64,000 nucleotides of DNA from Planctomycetaceae bacterium (GCA_002702655.1 PABB01000075.1:62001-126000), one strand, 5' to 3'. Positions 1 to 9,831 are shown, numbered from the stretch's first letter. The notes: generated from the sequence alone by a model not told the origin. Numbers and translations: made by a program.

Positions 1-939
1 GCGGCGGCAGGCGCGCATGAAGGGACTATCGTGCCATGGCGCTAGCGGCTGGCCCGTGGACGGCGTGGCGGGGCGTACGTCGAGCGCGGCGGCGAGCGAC
101 TGCTTGCGCTGCACCAGCGTCGCCGCGGCTGCCGCTGCTTCGCTGACCAAATGCCCCAGCTTGGGATGCGACGGTTCGAAGTCAACCGGCAGGTCGCAGG
201 CGCGCAGCGTCTCGCTGGTCGTGGGGCCGACCGACGCCACCGTGACCTGCCGCATCGCCGTGCGCAACTGCGGCTCCAAGTCCATGTCGGCCGCGACCTG
301 CAGCAGGTGCCGCACTTGCTGCGCCGAGGTGAACATGGCCACGTCGATTTCGCCGTCGACAATCCGGCGGACGTTCGCTCGCAACGGTTCGACGTCCTCC
401 GGCAAGTCCCACTGGTAGACGTGCACCGCTTCGACACGGGCGCCCCGCGCTTCCAGGCCCGCGGTTAGGCTCACGTTCGGAACGCCGTACTCCTGCACGG
501 CGATTGTGAGATTCGCCACGGGAAGCTTTGCGTCCAACTCGGCCAGCACCTCGCGCCAGGTGTTCGGTTCCGGGGCGACAATGGTCGGCGGCAAGCCCCA
601 TTCTTTCAGCACGGCTAACGGCTTGGGACCGCGGACGATCGTCTTCACGTCGGACAGCGCATCAAAGAATCGCTGTCGCGGCATGTGCCTGGAGACGATC
701 TCCAGCAGCCGACGCGCGCCGACGCCCGTGAGAAACAGCACGGCGTCGACCTGTCCCGCGATCAGACGATGAGCAAACTCGATCGCGGGTCGTTCATCGG
801 CGGCGGTCGACTCGCGCATCGACGGGCTGACAAACGGGCGCCCTTGGTAGCGCTCGATCATGCGGGCGACGTCGTCGGCGCGACGGCTCTCAAACGCGGC
901 CACGCTCAGCCCGGCGAAGTTGTGGGAGGATTCTGGCAT
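1..939 (-). CDS. hemD: Uroporphyrinogen-III synthase (HemD family), 3' end outside window
   Basis: I translated the minus strand from the ATG at 939 and it stays open for 313 codons to the left edge, so the gene is cut by the window. The product would close hydroxymethylbilane to uroporphyrinogen III in tetrapyrrole synthesis in the cytoplasm. It shows the family's two-lobe pattern: an N-terminal AAFESRRADDVARMIE stretch, LFLTGVGARRLLE near residue 70, an inter-lobe section with VQEYG, and in the second lobe DVAMFTSAQQVRHLL followed by VASVGPTTSETLR, where the conserved T-S and G-P-T-T residues lie. HemD sequences diverge strongly, so the assignment rests on this order of motifs. No heme neighbours are visible on the right side. 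Confidence 0.85.
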   Translation of the reverse strand, partial: MPESSHNFAGLSVAAFESRRADDVARMIERYQGRPFVSPSMRESTAADERPAIEFAHRLIAGQVDAVLFLTGVGARRLLEIVSRHMPRQRFFDALSDVKTIVRGPKPLAVLKEWGLPPTIVAPEPNTWREVLAELDAKLPVANLTIAVQEYGVPNVSLTAGLEARGARVEAVHVYQWDLPEDVEPLRANVRRIVDGEIDVAMFTSAQQVRHLLQVAADMDLEPQLRTAMRQVTVASVGPTTSETLRACDLPVDFEPSHPKLGHLVSEAAAAAATLVQRKQSLAAALDVRPATPSTGQPLAPWHDSPFMRACRR

Positions 940-1759
940 TCTGGCAAGACGTTGGTTGGCGGCGGCAGGCCCGGCGTCGTCGACGGTTGGTCGCGGGTGC
1001 GCCGAATGCTAGCAGTGGAGACGTTTGTTGATTTGCCGCGATTCGCGGATGTTCCATGATATCGTTTTCGCGCGCCGAGACGGAGCCGCTGCGATATCAG
1101 TTTCCCCGCACCACCAAGCGGCGGCAATCATGCATTGCGATGCGCCAAGGATTGCAAAGCGATTGGCTTTTATTTACGTCAGGGAGGCTGTCGCGGCGCA
1201 CCGAGACGCCGGTTGTCGGTTGCGTTGGACCGAACGGAATCCATGCGCGAAACCGCCATCAAAAACTTGCTTGACACGAGCGCCGAACTTCGCAAAATGA
1301 CCCGGGTCGCACGGCGACAACGGTCATCTTTCATCGTGACTCTTTTGTTGTTTTCGCACGAAAGATCACGCGATTCTTTGCTTGGTCCTCGGAGCGTCGT
1401 TCGCTGCGGGGCCGCGAGCGCGAAGGCGAGAAGAGCGCAGCCTATCGCGACATGTGCTAAACCGCGCGCCCCGTGCGCGGATGAGCCGGCTAGCGTGTCC
1501 GAGTCTTGAAAGAAGACCGTCGTTGGTGCGATCCTCAGGCAGCAGGGCAGACGCCTGAAGAATTCTTGCGAACCACCGGTGAACACCGGGGGGCGACGAC
1601 AGACCGGATCGACAGTCGGCGATTATTGTCGCGAATCGGATATCCCTCCCGTTATTCTCTCTGCAGGCGGTTGCACGCCTCGCTCCGCGCGGAGATCTCG
1701 CGTGCAGAACTCTGCGCTGACGAGCCGAGGCGATGTTGTGCGCGGGGCGTCCGTGCTGC
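940..1759. other. Intergenic region, no gene seen
   Basis: This 820-base gap separates the cytidylate-kinase-like gene from hemD. Several short open frames exist on both strands, but none has a recognisable domain, a convincing ribosome binding site or planctomycete-like codon bias. I see no strong hairpin followed by a T-run. It presumably holds the hemD promoter. Confidence 0.5.
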
Positions 1760-2488
1760 TCAGCGTGATCCGCTCGCTGCAGCGCTGGCTTGCCGCTCTC
1801 GCATCGCGTTGAGCGCCACGACCGCCATCTCGGCGCACGCGTCGATCGTGAACCGCGACGTATCGATCGTGAGATCGTAGTCGCGCAGGTTCGCCGGATC
1901 CCGCTTGAAGTAGCTGCGCACGAAGCCGTTGCGCTCCTTGTCCATGTCGTTGATCCACCGCGCGGCATCGTCGGTCCCCACCGCCAGTTGCTGCGCAATG
2001 CGGGCGATGCGGTAATCGCGCGGGGCGACCAGGCGGATCCGGAGCGTCGTCGTCGGCGTCAGCAATTGAGCGGCCCCGCGACCCACAATCACGCAGTTCC
2101 CGTGCCCGGCGAGTCCCAGCAGCACCTCGCGCAATCGCATGGCGTAGCTGACGCCCGACATGGTCTTGTCCTTGGTGAACGAAGAGAGCCCGGTGGCGAA
2201 CCAATTGGGCCGCTTTTCGTCGAGACAATGCAGCAGCTCGCTGCGAACGCCGGAGTCCTCGGCGATGGAGTCGACGATTTGGCGATCGTAGACGGTCCAC
2301 TGGAGTCGTTCGCCCAGCGCCCGGGCGACGGCGGCGCCGCCAGCGCCGCACTCGCGACTGATGGCGACCGACAAGGGATCGGGCGGCGGCTCGTCGACGT
2401 CGCGCTTCAACAGCGCGCCGCGTTGCCGCCAGTGATGCAGCGCCTGCTCAAGGCTGGCGCCCACGGACCGGGGGGGCGAGACGGCCAT
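1760..2488 (-). CDS. Cytidylate kinase-like family protein
   Basis: The 242-residue product matches the cytidylate-kinase-like family (Cytidylate_kin_2), nucleotide-binding cytoplasmic proteins of mostly untested substrate. Near residue 43 it has ISRECGAGGAAVARALGERL, the modified glycine-rich loop of this family. An NCVIVGRGAAQLL segment and an IRLVAPRDYRIARI segment follow, as in the family core. I chose the ATG at 2488 because a perfect AAGGAGGT ribosome binding site sits just upstream; an upstream start at 2515 would put that site inside the gene. True Cmk proteins carry GxxGxGKST, which is missing here, so CMP kinase activity should not be assumed. A 32-residue helical N-terminal extension precedes the kinase fold. 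Confidence 0.8.
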   Translation of the reverse strand: MAVSPPRSVGASLEQALHHWRQRGALLKRDVDEPPPDPLSVAISRECGAGGAAVARALGERLQWTVYDRQIVDSIAEDSGVRSELLHCLDEKRPNWFATGLSSFTKDKTMSGVSYAMRLREVLLGLAGHGNCVIVGRGAAQLLTPTTTLRIRLVAPRDYRIARIAQQLAVGTDDAARWINDMDKERNGFVRSYFKRDPANLRDYDLTIDTSRFTIDACAEMAVVALNAMRERQASAAASGSR

Positions 2489-2492
2489 TGCA

Positions 2493-2502
2493 CACCTCCT
2501 TT
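2493..2502 (-). promoter_or_regulatory. Strong ribosome binding site
   Basis: AAGGAGGT on the minus strand, five to six bases before the ATG at 2488, decides the start of the cytidylate-kinase-like gene. Most genes in this window have much weaker sites. Confidence 0.85.
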
Positions 2503-2675
2503 GCCCTGGTGGCACGGAACTGCGGCACTGGCAGAAGGTGCAAGCCGCGTGCCGATGTTGCCTTGGCGCAAACGCGAGAAACCCAGGCGTTTGGCGTCAA
2601 ATTCTCGGGCCGGCAAACGGCGACACTGTGCGGAGGGGGCACAGTCAAGCAATCTCGCCGCGCCGCTGCAGCCGA

Positions 2676-3542
2676 CTACAGCTGCGAATACTCCGTCGGC
2701 GTCAGAAACCGCTTGTCGATCTGCGACACCGTGTCGGCATACTTGGGCAAGTCGCGAATCTGCAGCCAGTCGGGGTGTTCCACGAACCGTTTCCAACTGG
2801 CTTGGTTCGCATCCAGATCGGGCGAAGCAAGCATGTATTTCAAATTGGGCAAGCGCGGCCCGATAAGCGTTTCGCCAAAGAAGACCGGCTCGAAACCGCA
2901 TTTGCCGAAGATTTCGATCTCGCCGTCGTTGAACATGTCGATCTTGCGGCGGGCTTTGCTTTCGCTGTGGCTCTCGTAGGTGCGCAGTTCGTAGAGCCGG
3001 GGTCGCTGTTGCGGCGGGATGACCTGCGGCGCGCCGGCAAAGGCCAGTAGCAACTCGCTGGCGATTCGCACAAACGCCGGATCGTCCTTGCTGGCCGCCA
3101 GATAATCGGCAGCGTCCGCGCGGTACTTCTCGTCGCGTTCCATGGCCTGCCGCGCGGCGACGAACGCCTCGGCGTCGGGGTAGGACAGCAGCACGTGCAG
3201 CGCCGGGTCCGGCTCCTGGCCGACCTCCAAGAAAACGCCGACCGGCCCCACGCCCAACCGCTGCCAGGCGGGCAGAGCGGCGCGCTGCAGGTACGCGCTG
3301 ACGAAGTCGCGCTTGGCGGCATCCTGCACCTGGTACGTCCGCCATTCCAACACGGCCTGAGCAGCGCTTGATTCCGCGCCGGAGTTCCCGTCGGCCGTCT
3401 CTTCGGTCGCAGGACCCTCGCCGGCGGGATCGGCTGCGGATGATCCCGCTGGCGCCGGCGGGACATCAGCCCGCGCCGCAGGAATTGCCACTGCGGCCGC
3501 CGCGGTGGCCGCCGACCAATTCAGAAAATCTCGCCGCTTCAT
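2676..3542 (-). CDS. NIPSNAP family protein with Tat-type leader
   Basis: The 288-residue product begins MKRRDFLNWSAATAAAAVAI, a twin-arginine leader with an alanine-rich core, so export in folded form is likely. After a proline/alanine linker of about 35 residues come two similar ferredoxin-like NIPSNAP repeats, one starting at EWRTYQVQDAAKRDF (about residue 66) and one at ELRTYESHSESKARR (about residue 190). Both carry the E-x-R-T-Y signature, and the second ends in the usual PxW...R-pattern WLQIRDLPKYADTVS. NIPSNAP proteins have no firmly known biochemical role; in planctomycetes they are common secreted proteins. The gene is 82 bases downstream of the MscS gene and could be cotranscribed with it. 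Confidence 0.88.
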   Translation of the reverse strand: MKRRDFLNWSAATAAAAVAIPAARADVPPAPAGSSAADPAGEGPATEETADGNSGAESSAAQAVLEWRTYQVQDAAKRDFVSAYLQRAALPAWQRLGVGPVGVFLEVGQEPDPALHVLLSYPDAEAFVAARQAMERDEKYRADAADYLAASKDDPAFVRIASELLLAFAGAPQVIPPQQRPRLYELRTYESHSESKARRKIDMFNDGEIEIFGKCGFEPVFFGETLIGPRLPNLKYMLASPDLDANQASWKRFVEHPDWLQIRDLPKYADTVSQIDKRFLTPTEYSQL

Positions 3543-3624
3543 AACGTTCGCTCAACCAGGGAACCGGAGGCGCCAAGAAAAAGGCAGGACGCCGTCGATT
3601 CACAATAGTCGCTTCGCGCGCAGG

Positions 3625-6600
3625 TCACGAGTCTTGGCCGACGTTTTCCGGTGATTTTTGCTCCGCGGCATCGCCAGAATGCCCGTTGCTGGCGTGCCCG
3701 TTGGCATCCGCCGCGGCCGCGGATCGGGCGGGATTGGCGGCAATCCACTCCGCCGGCAGATTGCGGAGATTGAGGTCCCGTTGCGGGAAGGGGATCTCGA
3801 TGCCCCCGGCGCGGAATTTCCGATCGATCGTCGTGTGCAGCGCGTGAATCGTCGCCAGCCGGTTCTCCAGGCTGGGCAAATACGCCCGCAGGGTGAGGTT
3901 CAGCGAACTATCGCCAAACCCTTCGAAGGTGGCCAAGGGCTTGGGGTCCTCCAGGATGGCGGGTACGTCGCGGGCCGACTCCAAGAGCAACTCGCACGCC
4001 CGGTCGGTGTCGCTGCCGTAGGCAACGCCCACGTTGATGACCACGCGGTTGGTTTGGTCCGAAAGAGTCCAGTTGAGCAACCGCTCGGTCATCAGGTCCT
4101 TGTTGGGGACGATGTACTCTTTGCGGTCCCAGTCGACGATGGTGGTGGCTCGCATGCGAATTCTGGAGACGGCGCCGGTCTTTTCGCCCAGCGTGATGAT
4201 GTCGCCCACGCGAATCGGACGCTCGAACAGCAGAATGATCCCCGACACGAAGTTGGCAAAAATTTCCTGCAGGCCAAAGCCCAAGCCGACGCCCATTGCC
4301 GCCACCAGCCACTGAATATTGTCGCCGGTGAATCCCAACGAGGCGTAGGCCATGGACAGGCCCACGCCTGCAATGATGTAGCGGATGATCGTCGCGAGGG
4401 CATACCGCGACCCCGAGTCGAGCGGCAATCGTTGGAGAATGGCTAGTTCCAGCAACGCGGGAATGTCGCGGACCGCAACGTAGGTGACCGCCGACACGAT
4501 GACGAACGCCAGCAACTGCGACCACTGGAGTTCGAAGCCAGGGATGGTTTCTTTGCCCCAGTACGCGACGGCGGGCAGCAGTTCCCTCCAGATCAGATAC
4601 ATGCCGCCGATGGCCAAGGCCGCCAGGCTGGTGCGGATGAGTTTCTGCGTTTGCTCGCTCAACGCGGCGAGGTCGACCGTCTCATCGACCAATTCGGCGA
4701 CCGATGGCGTCGACGGCGTTGACGTCGCCCCCTCGCCTTCGGCGGCGGCCGCTGCCGCCGCCGCCGCTGCCGCCAACTGGGCGCGACGCTGCTTGGCCTG
4801 CTCGCGAGCCAGGGCGCGACGGTTCGTCAGCAACCAACGACGGGTGAGCCCGCCAACGACCAACACGACGACCATCAGAACCAGGGTTTGCACCAATCGC
4901 ATGGCCGCCTGCTGAGCGGAGTAGTAATAACCGACAGCCGCCAAGATGGCCAACGCCAGCGGCAGCAGCACCGTGAGTGGCCGCCACAGGTGCTCGATTG
5001 GTTCCCACCAGCCCTCCGTCTGCAGCACCGAGCGAAACGGGCTCGTGCGGACCATCAGCATGCGGTACAGCCGGTAGACCAGCAGCAGCATTAAGGCGAT
5101 GAAGCAGACGCGCCCCAGCGACGAGCTGTAGAGCGGTTCGGTTTCTTGCAACTCCAACCCGGCCACCCACAGCACCAACGGCAAGCCGACCATGGTCAGC
5201 CACCGCACGTGCCGGCGAACCTGGCTCAAGCACGAATCGGGCCATTCAAAATGAGCGTCGGCCAGTCCGTTGCCGCGGCACAGGGCGCGAATCACTTCCA
5301 GCACCAGCAGGCACCGCGCGACGACGCCCGTGGCCCCGGCGAGCGACCGCACGAAATCGGACTGCACTTCCGGCTGGTCAAGAAGCCAGCCGATAAACCA
5401 GATCAACGCCGGCCAGGGCAGGGCGATCTCAAGTGTGTAGGCGAGTGCGCGCAACGATGGCATGAATTCAGCGCAGGTGCGCTTCTCGGCCACGGCGCCG
5501 ATTTCGCGCAAGCGACGGCGGGCGCGGGACTGCAGCGCGAACAGTCCCAGGATTGCCAGCGAGGCCAGCGCCGCCTGCAGGGGGCGCCGGCCAAAGGCCA
5601 TCCACAGTTCGACGCCCGAGTCACGCCAGTTCTGCGGAGAGAGACTCCATTGGGCCGCGGCGATTGCGGGCCGCACGTCCTTGGGGCCCAGCGCCGAACT
5701 GCTGCGAATCCACAGCACCCGTTCGGCCACGTACTCGTCGTAGTCTTCGGCGAGCGTGGCGAGGGCCTCTTCCGTCACGCCGAGTTGGTTGGACGTGTTG
5801 CTATACGTCAGGTAGTCGTCCGTCAGATCATCGAGGTATTTTTGCTGGTCTTCCAGGAGCCGGCGAATCTCGACTTCGTTGATCCGCTGCCCCCGCGCCC
5901 CCGCCAGAATCGACGCCACGCGGGCGTCAATGTCGTCCAGGTGGTCTCGTTCGTCCTGCAGTTCGTAGAGCTCGAACTGAGCCTTGTCGTCCTCGGCGGC
6001 CCGCGCCGACGCGCTGCGACGCAACTCGGCCGGGTGCGGCAGGGCTTTGCGTTGTCGCAGCAGCAGCTTGCCCGCACTGACGGTAAGTCCCAAGTTCTCC
6101 ACGCGATCTCGCGTGCTGCTGAACTGCTGCTTCAATGCCGCGACCTGCGCGTCGCGACGCGCCAGCTCGTCATTCAGGTCGTTCAGTTGCGCTGTCAGCT
6201 CCTTGCTGCGGGCGGTCAACTTGGCATTGCGTTCGGCAATCGCCTTGATCGCCGGCGCTCGGGCGGCCTCGGCGACGCGGGCGGCTTCGGCCGCCTGGCG
6301 ATCGGCTTCCACCTGCTGCAGCCGATTGCGCTCTTTCCGCGCCCGCTCCAACGACTCTTCCTTGGCGGTCAAGTCGCGCTTGATCTTGTCGGCTTCCAGC
6401 CGCAGCAGTTCGGTGTCGGAACAGTAAATCTGTTCTTGCTTCAGATTCTCGATCAACGCCTGCAACATCTGCCGGTGGCTGACCAAAGCGACGAGCTTGG
6501 ACGCCTCGACTTCGTCGCTCGTGGGAGGAGCCGCCGCATACTTATTGATCTCCTCGTCGATGTTGCGCAGCTCAGTCTGAGCGTCGGCAATCTGCTTGGG

Positions 6601-7215
6601 AATCTCGGTCAGTCTGTTTGTGCGGCGGTTCTTCTCCGTTTCCTTCGCTTCGCGTTGCTGACGCAGCGAATTGACGTCCTGCTCCAGCTGCAAAACAGCT
6701 TGGTCCAGTTTCTCCAGCCCGTCCGGCAGTTCTTCGGGCTTCGGTTGCGAGGTCGGCTTGCTGCGTAGCGCTTCGATTTGTTCGGGCCGAGCCTCTACCT
6801 CCTTGGCCCAGGCTTTCGTCTGGTCGCGCAACGCCTTGTACTTGCTGCGAAAGTTAAGCGCCTGGGCGTAGTTGGCCCTGGCTTCGTCCAGTTGCTCTTG
6901 GTCCAGACCCAAGCCGTCCAGACGGTCGCTCCGAGCCTGCAACTGATCCTTGATCATCGGTTCCAGCAGCGACACCTCGACCGGTTCTTCGGTCGTCTCG
7001 GCCGCCGGAGGCGATGTGGCGCCTTGTTGCTCGGGCGTTGACGCCGCATCGGCGGACGGCGCGGACTCCGTCGCGGGGGCCGTCTCGTCGGGACGCAACG
7101 GGTTGAGGACGCTGGGCACTTGCGCGCGCGTGGGGCGACTGACCAGAGCAAGTGCGAGACAACCGCTGCAGAGAACGAAGCACCAGCGGGAGTGGCGCGA
7201 GACAGGCAGACGCAT
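3625..7215 (-). CDS. Large mechanosensitive channel, MscS family with periplasmic coiled coil
   Basis: This 1196-residue inner-membrane protein should open under membrane tension and release solutes on osmotic downshock. A cleavable signal peptide (residues 1-31) is followed by an acidic linker and a long coiled-coil region (about 90-510) rich in E, Q, R and K. Multiple membrane helices start near 545. The MscS core is at the C terminus: a glycine/alanine pore helix with GVGLGFGLQEIFANFVSG at about 975, then the beta domain with RPIRVGDIITL and VPNKDLMTERLLNWTLSD. The overall plan resembles MscK/MscM of E. coli. Oddities are a run of eleven alanines at about residue 823 in a cytoplasmic loop, and a low-complexity NGHASNGHSGD tail. 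It starts at the ATG at 7215. Confidence 0.92.
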   Translation of the reverse strand: MRLPVSRHSRWCFVLCSGCLALALVSRPTRAQVPSVLNPLRPDETAPATESAPSADAASTPEQQGATSPPAAETTEEPVEVSLLEPMIKDQLQARSDRLDGLGLDQEQLDEARANYAQALNFRSKYKALRDQTKAWAKEVEARPEQIEALRSKPTSQPKPEELPDGLEKLDQAVLQLEQDVNSLRQQREAKETEKNRRTNRLTEIPKQIADAQTELRNIDEEINKYAAAPPTSDEVEASKLVALVSHRQMLQALIENLKQEQIYCSDTELLRLEADKIKRDLTAKEESLERARKERNRLQQVEADRQAAEAARVAEAARAPAIKAIAERNAKLTARSKELTAQLNDLNDELARRDAQVAALKQQFSSTRDRVENLGLTVSAGKLLLRQRKALPHPAELRRSASARAAEDDKAQFELYELQDERDHLDDIDARVASILAGARGQRINEVEIRRLLEDQQKYLDDLTDDYLTYSNTSNQLGVTEEALATLAEDYDEYVAERVLWIRSSSALGPKDVRPAIAAAQWSLSPQNWRDSGVELWMAFGRRPLQAALASLAILGLFALQSRARRRLREIGAVAEKRTCAEFMPSLRALAYTLEIALPWPALIWFIGWLLDQPEVQSDFVRSLAGATGVVARCLLVLEVIRALCRGNGLADAHFEWPDSCLSQVRRHVRWLTMVGLPLVLWVAGLELQETEPLYSSSLGRVCFIALMLLLVYRLYRMLMVRTSPFRSVLQTEGWWEPIEHLWRPLTVLLPLALAILAAVGYYYSAQQAAMRLVQTLVLMVVVLVVGGLTRRWLLTNRRALAREQAKQRRAQLAAAAAAAAAAAEGEGATSTPSTPSVAELVDETVDLAALSEQTQKLIRTSLAALAIGGMYLIWRELLPAVAYWGKETIPGFELQWSQLLAFVIVSAVTYVAVRDIPALLELAILQRLPLDSGSRYALATIIRYIIAGVGLSMAYASLGFTGDNIQWLVAAMGVGLGFGLQEIFANFVSGIILLFERPIRVGDIITLGEKTGAVSRIRMRATTIVDWDRKEYIVPNKDLMTERLLNWTLSDQTNRVVINVGVAYGSDTDRACELLLESARDVPAILEDPKPLATFEGFGDSSLNLTLRAYLPSLENRLATIHALHTTIDRKFRAGGIEIPFPQRDLNLRNLPAEWIAANPARSAAAADANGHASNGHSGDAAEQKSPENVGQDS

Positions 7216-7330
7216 AGATCGATGCCAGGCGGGAGTGGCGGATGGGCGGGGAGCGAGAGCGCCCCCTCATTCTGCCAAGTTCAGCGCGTCGCCGCCACGT
7301 TGATCGGGCGGGGGCACGTCCGGGGGCGAC

Positions 7331-7364
7331 AAACGAAAACAGCCGCAGCAAAATGCTGCGGCTG
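7331..7364 (-). terminator. Rho-independent terminator after rplU
   Basis: A perfect 11-bp stem (7340-7350 paired with 7354-7364) closes a three-base loop. Read on the minus strand it is followed by TTTTCGTTT. It lies 33 bases after the rplU stop and ends the rne-rplU transcript before the MscS gene. Confidence 0.9.
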
Positions 7365-7396
7365 GGTGGATTATCTAGCTGGCGGTCGGCGTGAGT

Positions 7397-7711
7397 CTAG
7401 CCGGCCGAGATGCTGTTGATCTTCACCTTGGTCAGCAGCGAGCGGTGGCCCGTCTTGCGGCGCGAGTTCTTGCGGCGACGCAGCTTCTGCACGACCAGCT
7501 TGGGGCCCTTGGTGGGGCCCAGCACCTCGGCGGTGACCGTGGCGCCAGCGAGCGTCGGGGCGCCCAGCTTCACGTCGCCGGCCCCGTCGCTGACAGCGAG
7601 CACCTGATCGAAGGTGATGCTCTCGCCCGCATCGGCCCGATAGTCGATGGTCAATTCCTGGCCTTCTTCGACTTTGAACTGGCGGCCGCCGTTGGCAATG
7701 ATCGCGTACAT
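7397..7711 (-). CDS. rplU: Large ribosomal subunit protein L21
   Basis: The 104-residue protein is of normal length for L21 and shows the family hallmarks: MYAIIANGGRQFKVEEGQ at the start, a beta-barrel core with LGAPTLAGATVTAEVLG, and the C-terminal basic KLRRRKNSRRKTGHRS signature that contacts 23S rRNA. In most bacteria rpmA (L27) follows rplU. Here a strong terminator follows and the next gene is an MscS channel, so L27 must be encoded elsewhere. The gene upstream is RNase E/G, 235 bases away. Start is the ATG at 7711. Confidence 0.98.
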   Translation of the reverse strand: MYAIIANGGRQFKVEEGQELTIDYRADAGESITFDQVLAVSDGAGDVKLGAPTLAGATVTAEVLGPTKGPKLVVQKLRRRKNSRRKTGHRSLLTKVKINSISAG

Positions 7712-7868
7712 AGGATTGGTCTCAACTCGAAACGATGTAAGGTCTTACGCCACGGGGCCGGACGCACAGTCGGCGCCGCCGGACCGGGGCGAGCCACGCA
7801 TTTTAGCAGGTCTGCCGCCAGCGTCGAGGGGGGCGGAATTGACCGGTTGAAGCGCCGAGCTTCCTCGT

Positions 7869-7892
7869 GCGGGCCCCCTGAACGGGGCCCGC
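7869..7892 (-). other. Perfect hairpin between rne and rplU
   Basis: A 9-bp GC-only stem (7869-7877 with 7884-7892) has a six-base loop and can extend over a three-base bulge. An alternative hairpin at 7890-7903 shares bases with it. There is no T-run on either strand, so this is not a standard terminator. It may be a processing or attenuation site between the RNase gene and rplU. Confidence 0.55.
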
Positions 7893-7946
7893 CGCACGCG
7901 GCGGGGCGAAGTTGGATGTTTTTACCGTTAGGTGGCCTGCGTTGTG

Positions 7947-9593
7947 CTAAACCCGATCGACCTTCACCTCCCGGCCGGCCGCGTCCTCGCACTCCATCTT
8001 GAGAAATTCGGGGCTGACGTCTTCGCGGCTCACGACCAGCACTTGGACATCGTGCTCGTCTTCCAGTCGAGTCAGTTCGCGTCGTTTGCGGTTGTTGATG
8101 TAGCTGGCCACCTCTTCTTCGACCGTGATGGCGATCCGCGCCACCCGCTCGTGCTGGGCGCACATGATCAGCTTGCGAATCACCTCGATCGCCATGCTTT
8201 CGGCGCTCTTGACCAGCCCCGACCCCAGGCAGCCCGGGCATTCCTTGTAGACGCTGCGCTTCAGGCTGGGGCGAATTCGCTGGCGGGTCATTTCGATCAG
8301 GCCGAACGGGCTGGTCCGCAGAATCTTGGTGCGAGCGCGATCCCGCTTGACCGCGTCGCGCAGCGTGCGCTCGACGGTGCGGCGGTGCCGCTCCTTGCGC
8401 ATGTCGATGAAGTCGTTCACCACCACGCCGCCCAGATCGCGCAGGCGGAGCTGCCGGGCGATCTCGCGCGCGGCGATCATGTTCAACTGAAAGGCCGAAT
8501 CTTCGGCGCTGCCGTCGGTCCGAAAGTTGCCGCTGTTCACGTCGATGGCCACCAACGCCTCGGTCTGGTCGATGACCAGCGAGCCGCCGTTGCGCAGCGG
8601 CACTTTGCGTTGGTTAATGCGGGCGATTTCTTCGTCGAGCTTGTAACGGTGGAAGATCGGCTCCTTGCCCTCGTACAGTTGGAGCCGGCTGGTGTAGCGC
8701 GGCATGACGAATTGCAGGAACTCTTTGGCGCGCTCGTAAGCGGCGGGCTCGTCGATTTGGATCGAGTCGACGTCCGCGGTGAAGATGTCGCGGATCGTGC
8801 GGATGATCATGTCGCTTTCTTCGTAGACGTCGCACGGGGCGGGCGTCTTCTTGATGCGGCGGACGATCACCTTCCACAGTCGGACCAGGTAGGCCAAGTC
8901 GCGAGACAGCTCGCGTTTGGTCCGGTCGGTTCCCGCGGTGCGGACGATGAACCCCAGACCCTTGGGCGGGTTGAGTTCGCGGAGAATGTCGCGCAACCGG
9001 CGGCGGGCGTCCTCGTCTTCGATCTTGCGCGACACGCCAATCCGGCCGAGCGCCGGCATCAGCACCAAGTACCGGCCCGGGATGCTGATGTAGGTGGACA
9101 GCGTCGGCCCCTTGGTGCCGATGCCCTCTTTGATGACCTGAACCAGGATTTCATCTCCGCGGCGGAAGATTTCCTGGATCGGCGGTTTGACGCGCGGACG
9201 CACGCCGGGCCGCATCCGCTTGCCGCCGCCGTTGCGCGACGCGCCGCGTGACTTGTCGCTCGCTTCGTCGCCCTCAATGTCGTCGAAATCGTCGTCCTTG
9301 TGGCGTGCGCCGCCGCCGCGAGCGATCTCCTTGTCGGGATCGTAGCCGCCCTGGCGGAAGTACTGCGGTTCGACGTCGCTGATGTGCAAGAACCCGTTGC
9401 GGCCCACGCCGAAGTCGACGAACGCGGCCTGAATGCTGGGTTCCAGGTTGACGATCTTTCCCTTGTAAATGTTGCCGACGTAATTGTCCTGACTGCTTCG
9501 TTCGACGTAGAGCTCTTCCAGCGATCCGTCCTCGACAATCGCGATCCGGCATTCCTCCGGCTGCGCGACGTTAACAAGCATCTCCTGCTTCAT
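7947..9593 (-). CDS. rng: Ribonuclease E/G
   Basis: This is the single-strand endoribonuclease that processes rRNA and starts mRNA decay. The 548-residue protein has an S1-type domain near residues 40-120 (QAAFVDFGVGRNGFLHISD) interrupted by an acidic/basic insert of about 90 residues containing DDFDDIEGDEASD. The catalytic core carries both metal-binding aspartates, in ALVAIDVNSGNF and in GGVVVNDFIDMR, and the zinc-link CPGCLGSG. It lacks the long C-terminal scaffold of E. coli RNase E, so it is RNase G-like or a short RNase E. I place the start at the ATG at 9593 (MKQEMLVNVAQPEE), since the upstream extension has no homology-like content. Its position before rplU is a common bacterial arrangement. 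Confidence 0.95.
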   Translation of the reverse strand: MKQEMLVNVAQPEECRIAIVEDGSLEELYVERSSQDNYVGNIYKGKIVNLEPSIQAAFVDFGVGRNGFLHISDVEPQYFRQGGYDPDKEIARGGGARHKDDDFDDIEGDEASDKSRGASRNGGGKRMRPGVRPRVKPPIQEIFRRGDEILVQVIKEGIGTKGPTLSTYISIPGRYLVLMPALGRIGVSRKIEDEDARRRLRDILRELNPPKGLGFIVRTAGTDRTKRELSRDLAYLVRLWKVIVRRIKKTPAPCDVYEESDMIIRTIRDIFTADVDSIQIDEPAAYERAKEFLQFVMPRYTSRLQLYEGKEPIFHRYKLDEEIARINQRKVPLRNGGSLVIDQTEALVAIDVNSGNFRTDGSAEDSAFQLNMIAAREIARQLRLRDLGGVVVNDFIDMRKERHRRTVERTLRDAVKRDRARTKILRTSPFGLIEMTRQRIRPSLKRSVYKECPGCLGSGLVKSAESMAIEVIRKLIMCAQHERVARIAITVEEEVASYINNRKRRELTRLEDEHDVQVLVVSREDVSPEFLKMECEDAAGREVKVDRV

Positions 9594-9831
9594 AAGATTT
9601 CTTTCTCGTGTGTGTGACTCCCGAGGGCGCGGCCGCACTGGTGCGACGGCGCGTCGGGTCGTTTGGAACAAGGCGGCGCGGCACGTTCGCAACGGCTCGG
9701 TGAGCGAGTCTCGACAAGTGAGCGAACATAGCGTTGCGCCTGCATACGGGTGGTCCGTCGACGATCGACGGAGTTGATTTGTCGTTTCAGCCGCGCGTAG
9801 CAGCGAGTGCTGTCGCGCAGCCGGCCCGGAG

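Noticed and set aside
1179-1586. Open frame of 135 codons on the minus strand in the gap after hemD
   Set aside because: No domain, no plausible ribosome binding site, and several overlapping alternatives of similar quality.
5146-6768. Open frame of 540 codons on the plus strand opposite the MscS gene
   Set aside because: Mirror of the coiled-coil region; Q/R/L-rich without domains.
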